Shown: positions 1 to 5,205 of the stretch, piece by piece
Numbering within the stretch: position 1 is the first letter of the stretch
Layout: each line of letters begins with the position of its first letter
From: Terriglobales bacterium
GTDB lineage: Bacteria > Acidobacteriota > Terriglobia > Terriglobales > Gp1-AA117
Assembly: GCA_030150795.1 (NCBI GenBank)
Contig: JASLFF010000753.1
Span: 1 to 7,972 of the forward strand
DNA: 7,972 nt
Direction of reading: 5' to 3'
Notes under the pieces: model-generated
What the model was told of the DNA's origin: nothing
The model's input: the letters and a program-made list of their open reading frames with translations, nothing else
Database searches by the model: none
Made by a program: the position numbers and the translations under genes

Positions 1-11
1 GCAAAACCTTT

Positions 12-99
12 GAAACACAGAGGAACGGAGGAAGCAGAGATGGCGGCAGAGCCGCATTCCGCATCTCGATCCGCGTTCATCTGCGTTAATCAGCGGTAA
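12..99. repeat. Degenerate intergenic repeat block upstream of the methyltransferase
   Basis: The leader before the first gene holds two repeat modules. Positions 12-29, read on the minus strand, match 1031-1048 at 16 of 18 bases (a CCTCTGTG-type module), and AAAACC at 3-8 is the complement of GGTTTT at 1056-1061. Positions 68-99 carry a module built from about three ten-base units of the type ATCCGCGTTC. Its reverse complement recurs at 3841-3872 with 28 of 32 bases identical. Modules like these are common between genes in acidobacterial and other environmental genomes, and their function is unknown. I see no reading frame in this stretch. Confidence 0.6.
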
Positions 100-151
100 G
101 ACTTGTTTTCTCCGCGTCTCCCTTGCAGGGCTCCGCAATACAATATTCTTA

Positions 152-922
152 ATGTCCAAGTCTCCCACTGAGCGCTTTACCGGCCGCGTTGACAATTACG
201 TCCGCTATCGACCTCAATATCCGCCGCAGGTGATTGACGCCTTGCGCCACGAATGCGGGCTGCGGCCGGAACACACCATTGCCGACATTGCTTCCGGGAC
301 CGGAATCTTCACGCGGCTTCTGCTGGAGAACGGGAACCGCGTTTTCGCCGTCGAGCCCAATGCTGAAATGCGTGCCGCCAGCGCTCACCTGCAGGAATCG
401 TTCCCTCGTCTGGCTTTGATCGTCGGCGCCGCTGAAGCAACCACCCTGCCTGCCGCTTCAGTGGATTTCATCACCGTGGCCCAGGCCGCGCATTGGCTGG
501 AGCCGGACCAGGCGCGCGCAGAATTTGAGCGGATTCTTAAGCCGCGTGGCTGGTGTGTGCTCCTTTGGAATGAACGCCGCATCACCGGCAATCCTTTTTT
601 GGATGACTACGAGCAGCTTCTGCACAGGCATTGCGGCGAATATAAGGACAAACGCCACGGACAGACAGCCCCAATAGCCCAGGCATTTTTCGCCGGCGTC
701 CAATATCATCAGCGTGTTTTTGAGTACCAGCAGGAATTTGACTTCGCGGGGCTCGCCGGACGGCTGCTCTCTTCTTCCTACTGTCCTTTACAGGAAGATC
801 CGGCCCATGCGCCAATGATGCAGGAACTTGAGCGTATTTTTCAGGCCCACGCGCGCCGGAATATGGTTCGCATCGATTACGACACCCGCGTGTTCTTTGC
901 ACAGTTGCATCCTGCGAAATGA
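152..922 (+). CDS. Class I SAM-dependent methyltransferase (Methyltransf_11-like)
   Basis: This 256-residue protein is predicted to transfer a methyl group from S-adenosylmethionine to an unidentified substrate in the cytoplasm. The N-terminus (FTGRVDNYVRYRPQYP, about residues 9-24) is typical of a family of small soluble methyltransferases. The SAM-binding glycine motif DIASGTG lies at 45-51. The acidic residue that binds the ribose is probably E68 in AVEPN, followed by GAAEATTLP at 92-100 and DFITVAQAAHW at 105-115. The strand LKPRGWCVLLWN at 129-140 is the usual post-motif. The length is normal for a complete single-domain enzyme. The ATG at 152 has no clear Shine-Dalgarno sequence. A TACAAT at 139-144 sits so close to it that a nearly leaderless transcript is possible, but no convincing -35 accompanies it. 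The gene stands alone, with repeat spacers on both sides. The fold is secure and the substrate cannot be read from the sequence. Confidence 0.93.
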   Translation: MSKSPTERFTGRVDNYVRYRPQYPPQVIDALRHECGLRPEHTIADIASGTGIFTRLLLENGNRVFAVEPNAEMRAASAHLQESFPRLALIVGAAEATTLPAASVDFITVAQAAHWLEPDQARAEFERILKPRGWCVLLWNERRITGNPFLDDYEQLLHRHCGEYKDKRHGQTAPIAQAFFAGVQYHQRVFEYQQEFDFAGLAGRLLSSSYCPLQEDPAHAPMMQELERIFQAHARRNMVRIDYDTRVFFAQLHPAK

Positions 923-984
923 TCTCCGGCTTGCGATTGAACCAAATTCATTATCCGCGATCATCCGTATCGGTCCTGCTCTTT

Positions 985-1061
985 CCCGATCACCCGATCA
1001 CGCGCGATCACCAGATCACCCGATCTCTTCTCCGTGCCTCTGTGTCTCTGTGGTAGGTTTT
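985..1061. repeat. Tandem GATCAC units followed by a CTCTGTG-type module
   Basis: Between the methyltransferase and the nuclease-like gene, positions 985-1025 hold irregular tandem units of CGATCAC with spacings of about 8-10 bases (five GATC sites). A CTCTGTG-rich stretch follows at 1031-1055, ending in GGTTTT. The second part is an inverted, degenerate copy of positions 3-29. The preceding bases (about 950-973) also contain an ATCCGCGATCATCCG stretch resembling the ten-base-unit module at 68-99. Units are imperfect and there are no spacers of constant length, so this is not a CRISPR array. Confidence 0.55.
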
Positions 1062-1119
1062 CTTGTGCGTCCCTCGCAAAACACTTTGCAGGGGTCGCAT
1101 TCTGCGCTACAACATCTTC

Positions 1120-1662
1120 ATGACCCATCAGCAGCTTGTCCGGATGGCCGAGCAGTGGCTTCGCTCCAGATATCGTTGTGGAATCGTTCTTTCAGAGCAA
1201 TCTTGCGCCAGCGGTGAAACGCCCGACGTGATTGCCTGGAAAGGCAAATGCCGCTCGGTGGTGGTGGAATGTAAAGTATCCCGCGCCGACTTTTTTGCCG
1301 ACCGCGAAAAGCCTTTCCGCAAAGACCCCGACCTGGCCATGGGATGCGAGCGTTTTTATCTGGTCCCGCAAGGCCTTATCCGCGCCGACGAGATGCCGCA
1401 AAAATGGGGGTTGCTGGAATGCAAAGGCCGCGAAGTCCACATGGCGGTAAAGCCCTGCCGCCAAACCCAGCGCAGCCAGACCGGGCTGATGTGGGAAATG
1501 AATTTGCTGCTGGCCAGCCTGCGCCGCGTGGAAGTGCGCATTGAGCCGCAGACCATCACGGATTTTCTGAAATGGAAGAACCGGCTGGCTGAATACAACG
1601 GCGGACGCCTGCCGGAAGGCATCACTGCTCCGGAAGCGGAGCCGAATGTGCATTTGGTGTGA
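1120..1662 (+). CDS. Stand-alone PD-(D/E)xK nuclease-fold protein (MmcB-like)
   Basis: This 180-residue protein has the signature of the PD-(D/E)xK nuclease superfamily. PD at residues 35-36 is followed by the ExK element VVVECK (E50, K52) and the SRADFFAD stretch that, in MmcB-type DNA-repair proteins and related phage or bacterial proteins, reads VEIKVSRADF. A helix-rich N-terminus (MTHQQLVRMAEQWL) and a strand GCERFYLVPQGLI at 75-87 fit the core fold. A DNA-cleaving or DNA-repair role is inferred from the fold only. The frame stays open upstream to a TTG at 1063, but those codons lie in the repeat-derived spacer, so I prefer the ATG at 1120, although no clear ribosome-binding site precedes it. 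The last 30 residues are rich in P, E and G and probably flexible. No methylase or helicase partner is adjacent, which argues against a classical restriction system. Confidence 0.82.
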   Translation: MTHQQLVRMAEQWLRSRYRCGIVLSEQSCASGETPDVIAWKGKCRSVVVECKVSRADFFADREKPFRKDPDLAMGCERFYLVPQGLIRADEMPQKWGLLECKGREVHMAVKPCRQTQRSQTGLMWEMNLLLASLRRVEVRIEPQTITDFLKWKNRLAEYNGGRLPEGITAPEAEPNVHLV

Positions 1663-1669
1663 TTTTTCT

Positions 1670-1686
1670 GAAGTCTCGACTTCTTT
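1670..1686 (+). terminator. Possible weak hairpin terminator after the nuclease-like gene
   Basis: Eight bases after the stop codon, GAAGTC at 1670-1675 can pair with GACTTC at 1678-1683, followed by TTT. With a realistic loop the stem is only five pairs (tetraloop CTCG) and the T tract is short, so this is at best a weak intrinsic terminator. Confidence 0.25.
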
Positions 1687-1700
1687 ACGCTGAAAATGCT

Positions 1701-1946
1701 CTAGCTTCTTCCAGCGCTCTTCTTGCGCACACGTTTCCCGCGCATTGATGCTGGCTCACTTACCTGCTTTAACAGCCGGAATCGAACCGCATCGCCGCAG
1801 CGGTTGCAGCGCGGGAACGTCTCGCTCACTCGCACCAGGACATTGTGCGTCTCCCGGTGTTCGCGGTGAATCGCCTGGTAAATGCCGCCCTGGCTGCAGA
1901 GTGCACCAGGAACAAGAAGATCGTCTCCGGAGCTGACGCCTTCCAT
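1701..1946 (-). CDS. Small conserved-type CxxC protein
   Basis: This 81-residue protein has the core GGIYQAIHREHR at about 20-31 and SETFPRCNRCGDAVRFRLL at about 41-59. The pattern SGxYxxxHxxHR...ETFPxCxxCGxxVxFxL resembles small uncharacterised proteins I associate with acidobacterial genomes. CxxC (C47, C50) plus nearby histidines could bind a metal, as in a half zinc ribbon, but this is inference. The C-terminus (RGKRVRKKSAGRS) is strongly basic. The frame extends upstream to 2072, but the ATG at 1946 is chosen because GGAGGT lies three bases before it (1950-1955), and only the part after it shows the conserved pattern. The gene converges with the nuclease-like gene, with 38 bases between their stops. 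Function unknown. Confidence 0.68.
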   Translation of the reverse strand: MEGVSSGDDLLVPGALCSQGGIYQAIHREHRETHNVLVRVSETFPRCNRCGDAVRFRLLKQVSEPASMRGKRVRKKSAGRS

Positions 1947-1949
1947 AGG

Positions 1950-1955
1950 ACCTCC
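1950..1955 (-). promoter_or_regulatory. Shine-Dalgarno site deciding the start of the small CxxC gene
   Basis: The minus strand reads GGAGGT three bases before the ATG at 1946. It is the strongest ribosome-binding signal in this stretch and supports the 81-residue reading over the 123-residue open frame. Confidence 0.6.
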
Positions 1956-2158
1956 AGCTTGAAACCTGCCGCCGAGAGAGGTCGGACGCATGCGGCAAGC
2001 AATGTGAAGTTTAGATGATGGGCCAGCTCTTTTCGGTTGCGCCCGCCCGGGCAGTAGTTCTACGCAGGCCAATCCACTCCAGGATCGACTCCAATGGCAC
2101 GACGTTACTAAGAGATTGTTAAAGACGATTTCGCGGCTGCTTCTACAAGAAGAACGGC

Positions 2159-3280
2159 TTACTTGTCGCCCGGCTTGCGCTTGATTACCGGACGATCGTC
2201 ATCTTGGCCTTTATCGTTTTGGTCAGGGCTCTTATCGCCGGGGTTCTTATCTCCAGCCGTCCGGCGCAAATCCGGTTTCTGCCCATCCTTGCCGTCTTTT
2301 TGCAGCTTGTGTTTCATCACCAGGGCCAGCCGCTTCTTGGCTTGCTCAAAATCAGAGGTGTTCGTGATGTACTGTTCGCGGGGCGGCAGGATGGTGCCGA
2401 TCTCCTGCTGCGATTTCGCGATCCGGTCCGGCGTCTGCGGATGGTCCCCGTAAAGCTTCATCGCAACGCCCGGGCGTTTCTTCTCCAGCGTCTGTAACTT
2501 TTCAAAGAAGTTGATCATGCCATTGGGATCGTAGCCGCTCTTGTAGGCGTACTGTATGCCCAGGTAATCCGCCTGAGCTTCAAAGTTGCGGCCAAACTTG
2601 CTGAAAACCGCCGGTATGCCGAAGTTCGCAGCCTCATTGACTCCAAGCCCCGCGAGCCCTCCCGTCAGGATCACTACCGGGATCATCGCCAGTTGGGCAA
2701 ACGTTCCGCGCGTGGCCTCGCGAGCCGCATGGCAGGCCGCCACGTGCCCGATCTCATGCGCCATCACGCCGGCCAGCTCGGACTCATCGTCAGCCATCAG
2801 AATCGTTCCGGCATTGACAAACATATAGCCGCCGGGCAGCGCGAAGGCGTTGGGTTCTTCGACGTCCAGCACTTTGATAGTGAAGGGCAGCTTGGTATCG
2901 GAGTTGCGGGCAAGATTTTGGCCCAGGCGATTTACGTATTCGTTCACCACGGGATCGGTAATCAAGTGCGACGTTGCCTCTACCTGCCGGGCAAACTCCT
3001 GGCCCATTTTTACCTGCGTGTCAAGGCTGTACCAGTTGAACAGCCCGCGATTGCAGCCCACGTTGCGGTTGCCGATCGCATTCAGGTCGTTGATTCCTGT
3101 GCCATGGTAGAACTTGTCATCGTCAATGCTTTGCTTGTCTTTGTCGTTTTGCTTCTGCTTTTGATCTTTCTGCTGTTGTCCGGATTTGTCGTCCTGGTCC
3201 TGCTGCTGTGGCGGAACGGCAAACGCAACGGTCACGGACAGGAGGATCACCCAACTCAGGAAAAACATTCTGCGGAACAC
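2159..3280 (-). CDS. Secreted M48-family zinc metallopeptidase
   Basis: This 373-residue protein is predicted to be an exported M48 (Oma1/BepA/Ste24-type) zinc protease, acting on proteins in the periplasm, possibly in quality control. An n-region with two arginines and a hydrophobic stretch (FFLSWVILLSVTVAFA, residues 6-21) form a signal peptide with a likely AFA cleavage site at 21. The zinc motif HEIGH is at 175-179, in a helix after DDESELAGVMA. The third ligand is probably E234 in FEAQADYLG, and the family's DHPQTPDRI motif is at 279-287. Both ends are low-complexity and charged: about 25-55 is rich in Q, D and K, and about 325-373 in K, D, P and G. The start is a GTG, chosen because GGGAGGT lies five bases upstream; an in-frame ATG four codons later is less well placed. 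No TPR domain is visible, unlike in BepA. The substrate is unknown. Confidence 0.93.
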   Translation of the reverse strand: MFRRMFFLSWVILLSVTVAFAVPPQQQDQDDKSGQQQKDQKQKQNDKDKQSIDDDKFYHGTGINDLNAIGNRNVGCNRGLFNWYSLDTQVKMGQEFARQVEATSHLITDPVVNEYVNRLGQNLARNSDTKLPFTIKVLDVEEPNAFALPGGYMFVNAGTILMADDESELAGVMAHEIGHVAACHAAREATRGTFAQLAMIPVVILTGGLAGLGVNEAANFGIPAVFSKFGRNFEAQADYLGIQYAYKSGYDPNGMINFFEKLQTLEKKRPGVAMKLYGDHPQTPDRIAKSQQEIGTILPPREQYITNTSDFEQAKKRLALVMKHKLQKDGKDGQKPDLRRTAGDKNPGDKSPDQNDKGQDDDRPVIKRKPGDK

Positions 3281-3285
3281 GATTT

Positions 3286-3292
3286 ACCTCCC
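3286..3292 (-). promoter_or_regulatory. Shine-Dalgarno site for the GTG start of the M48 gene
   Basis: The minus strand reads GGGAGGT, five bases before the GTG start codon. This near-perfect site is the reason for preferring the GTG over the ATG four codons downstream. Confidence 0.65.
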
Positions 3293-3343
3293 TCAATACT
3301 GGGCGTTCATCGCCAAGCACAGGAGAAATTTGGAGTAAAGATG

Positions 3344-3349
3344 ATTATA
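3344..3349 (-). promoter_or_regulatory. Possible -10 box of the M48 promoter
   Basis: The minus strand carries a perfect TATAAT about 63 bases upstream of the M48 start, in the gap between it and the upstream zincin gene. The best -35 candidate at the expected distance (a TTTCTA/TTCTAA region) is poor, so an activator or an alternative sigma factor may be needed, or the match may be chance. If real, the M48 gene has its own promoter. Confidence 0.4.
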
Positions 3350-3393
3350 CCGCCCCTGGTGGATCAGTTAGAAATCGACTCGTCCACGAAGTC

Positions 3394-3780
3394 TCATAAA
3401 CCCAGGGCCTCCACTTGCTCCTCAGTTTCATAGCCGAGCCAGTGTGCAACCTCATGCCAGACCACCTGTTTTACTTCTGCCCGCAAATCTCCTTTTGAAC
3501 ACCGCAGAATGGGGCCGCGAAAAACAAATATCAGGTCCGGGGCATACTGCAACTGGGCGAATGAGCGTTTTGTCCTGAATATGCCGCTGTACAGTCCCAA
3601 TAACTCAGTTCCACGGCGCCATTTCTCCCGGTCCGACATCTCCTTGAATACCTCCGGAGGAGGCTCGTCAAGCACTTGAATGCCGGGGAAATCCGGCAGA
3701 CGCCTGATCTTCTGGGGCAGGGTGCTGTATGCCCACTCTACAATCTCCTCAAAGCTTTCAGGATTTGCGGTGTCAGCCAT
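3394..3780 (-). CDS. Minimal-zincin metallopeptidase family protein (Zincin_1-like)
   Basis: This 128-residue cytoplasmic protein fits the small metallopeptidase family with a zincin fold (PF06262-type). Its C-terminus carries HEVAHWLGY with H109, E110 and H113 as zinc ligands and catalytic glutamate. The acidic residues after it (ETEEQVEALG) correspond to the family's usual HHFGxxDExLxxLG ending. The N-terminal part (SFEEIVEWAYSTLPQKIRRL) and the middle strand (VLDEPPPEV) also follow the family layout, and the length is typical of a complete member. The ATG at 3780 has no strong ribosome-binding site. It lies 113 bases upstream of the M48 gene on the same strand, so cotranscription is possible. 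No signal peptide is visible. Proteolytic activity has been little shown for this family, so the function is uncertain. Confidence 0.88.
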   Translation of the reverse strand: MADTANPESFEEIVEWAYSTLPQKIRRLPDFPGIQVLDEPPPEVFKEMSDREKWRRGTELLGLYSGIFRTKRSFAQLQYAPDLIFVFRGPILRCSKGDLRAEVKQVVWHEVAHWLGYETEEQVEALGL

Positions 3781-3840
3781 GAGGCCAACTTTACCACCAG
3801 GGCAAGCGGCGAGACGTGGAGATTCAGTAAAAGCAAAACC

Positions 3841-3872
3841 TTACCGCGGATGAACACGGATGAACGCGGATC
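3841..3872. repeat. Inverted copy of the ten-base-period intergenic repeat
   Basis: The stretch begins TTACCGCGGATGAACACGGA and continues with another TGAACGCGGA unit. Its reverse complement matches positions 68-99 in 28 of 32 bases. It lies in the spacer between the divergent zincin and NTF2-like genes, 60 bases outside the zincin start codon, so it is transcribed with at most one of them. Confidence 0.6.
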
Positions 3873-3966
3873 AAGCCTCGGCGAATCGGAAAAGCAAAAG
3901 TATTTCGGTAACACTCCCGAACACTTATTCCGCCATGCACCATCCAGTCTGATACAAAAGAGGTAT

Positions 3967-4401
3967 ATGCCCACGCCCACGGTCCGCCCATCTGATGTTG
4001 CCACGCTCGATGCCATTCTGCACGCCTTCTACGAAACTGTTTCGGGAGCGGTTGGCCAGCCGCGGGACTGGGACCGGTTCCGGTCGCTTTTCCTGCCCGG
4101 TGGACGCCTGATGCCGGTCGTCTCCCTCCCCGGGGAAAAGGCTGGCGTGCGTTTACTGAGCACTGAGGATTTCATTCAGCGTGTAGAGTCGATATTCGCC
4201 GTGGAGGACTTCTGGGAGCGGGAAACGAGCCGCCAGACCGAAACAATCGGCCACTTCGCACACGTGCTGAGCTTCTATGAATCTCTCCGCGATCCGAAGG
4301 GACCACCGTTTGAACGAAGCGTGAACAGCATCCAGTTGCTCAACGACGGTGTTCGCTGGTGGATCGTCAACGTAATGTGGAACACGTCGCGTAAGGAGTA
4401 G
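3967..4401 (+). CDS. NTF2/SnoaL-like protein of unknown function
   Basis: This 144-residue protein resembles the nuclear transport factor 2-like (SnoaL/DUF4440-type) cone-fold family, whose members are small enzymes or ligand-binding proteins. Visible hallmarks are an N-terminal helix (DVATLDAILHAFYETVSG) and the DWDRFRSLFLPGGRL segment at about 34-48, the usual 'D-W-x-x-F-x-x-L-F' turn before the first strand. Later strands are HFAHVLSFYESL and the final pair NSIQLLNDGVRWWIVNVMW, the family's 'W-x-I-x-x-x-x-W' ending. The open frame extends far upstream through repeat DNA. The ATG at 3967 is chosen because AAGAGG lies three bases before it and homology-like sequence starts there. No signal peptide is seen. 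It is divergent from the zincin gene and convergent with the PilZ-like gene. No specific activity can be assigned. Confidence 0.82.
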   Translation: MPTPTVRPSDVATLDAILHAFYETVSGAVGQPRDWDRFRSLFLPGGRLMPVVSLPGEKAGVRLLSTEDFIQRVESIFAVEDFWERETSRQTETIGHFAHVLSFYESLRDPKGPPFERSVNSIQLLNDGVRWWIVNVMWNTSRKE

Positions 4402-4477
4402 AGACTTTGCAAAACCATCCTGCCGACCCGGTCAAGTGCGACGCTTTGTTTGGGCTTCGCCGCGCAGAATGGCGAGT

Positions 4478-4514
4478 CGATTCCCGAGTGCATCGGGCGA
4501 CAGGGAATCGGGAA
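4478..4514. repeat. Overlapping inverted repeats in a convergent spacer
   Basis: In the 164-base gap between two convergent genes, CGATTCCC (4478-4485) is the exact complement of GGGAATCG (4503-4510). TTCCCGA (4481-4487) can alternatively pair with TCGGGAA (4508-4514), and CCCGA (4483-4487) with TCGGG (4493-4497). No T tract follows on either strand, so it is not a standard terminator. It may end or protect transcripts from both sides. The rest of the gap shows no gene. Confidence 0.4.
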
Positions 4515-4565
4515 CCACGGGAGGCCAGACATCCTTAGCCGTCTGAAAACTAAAGACGCAGGATG

Positions 4566-4967
4566 TTATTTGGCGAAGCGAGGAGATAGCACGCGCCTAG
4601 CCAGGCTCCGGAATTGGTCCATTGGAGTCTTCTCAAGCGCTAAGCCTTGCGCGCGCATTTTGCTCAGGCCATCGTTCAATCGACCTCGAGCCACAGGTCC
4701 CATCGCGATGAACCGGAAAGCTTGCGCATTGTCTCTGGTCATGGGCAAAAGCTCAATCGCGGCGGAGAACGTCCCGGAAGCAGTTTGTAGCCCGATGTCG
4801 GCGAATGTGCCGGAAGCGAACCGCCTTTCCAGGCGAATTGTGCCGCCGGTAAGGGACAGCATATGAAGAGTGCCTTTGAGTTTTTCAGAGCCGATTGAAA
4901 CGACTGCCTGCTCGTTGTTCGGTACAACGAACCTGGGTGAACGAACCCGTCTCTGTTGCTTTTTCAT
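4566..4967 (-). CDS. PilZ-like domain protein with degenerate c-di-GMP motifs
   Basis: This 133-residue protein has the layout of a single PilZ domain: a basic N-terminus QRRVRSPR (5-12), a strand AVVSI, the turn GTLHMLSLTGGTIRL (32-46), and the C-terminal strand AFRFIAMGPVARGRLNDGL (83-101). Canonical PilZ domains bind cyclic di-GMP through RxxxR and [D/N]xSxxG. Here the arginines R6, R7, R9 and R12 do not give an exact RxxxR, and the second motif reads MLSLTGG with Met where Asp or Asn is expected. Binding may therefore be weak or lost, and the protein may act as a non-canonical PilZ. The last 30 residues form a basic amphipathic tail (SLARRVLSPRFAK). The ATG at 4967 is preceded by AAGG directly and by GGGAG ten bases upstream. 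The family assignment is moderately sure, and the ligand is not. Confidence 0.65.
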   Translation of the reverse strand: MKKQQRRVRSPRFVVPNNEQAVVSIGSEKLKGTLHMLSLTGGTIRLERRFASGTFADIGLQTASGTFSAAIELLPMTRDNAQAFRFIAMGPVARGRLNDGLSKMRAQGLALEKTPMDQFRSLARRVLSPRFAK

Positions 4968-5205
4968 CCTTATATTGCTCCCGCCAACATGTTAGAACCA
5001 AAATGGTAGCAATCTCACCAGGCCAAAGGCACCATGAAAATGGGCGCGCTTGCCACCGAAGGCCATGGCAGAACATGGCCACTCAGGCACGGGGTCCTTT
5101 GAGAGATGGCCGAGCAGGCTGCTTCAAGACGTAACATGGCCATTGCACCCGAAGTCCAATAAAGCTATCTCTCGCCAGTTGAAGGCGTTGCTTTTTCGCC
5201 GCCGC

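Noticed and set aside
985..1025. Possible CRISPR array
   Set aside because: Units are 7-10 bases, imperfect and nearly contiguous, with no spacers of uniform length and no cas genes.
1192..1653. A 153-codon minus-strand open frame opposite the nuclease-like gene
   Set aside because: The plus-strand frame has the PD-(D/E)xK motif and the better product. The minus frame shows no motif or ribosome-binding site.
2693..3433. A 246-codon plus-strand open frame opposite the M48 gene
   Set aside because: It is the shadow of the M48 coding strand. The apparent hydrophobic segment (VVLLLLLIFLLL) is the complement of the Q/K-rich linker, not a real membrane helix.
5072..5142. AACATGGCCA repeated at 5072-5081 and 5133-5142, near other ATGGC words
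   Set aside because: A ten-base direct repeat with palindromic GGCCATGGC nearby, in a spacer without a gene, is too short to separate from chance.
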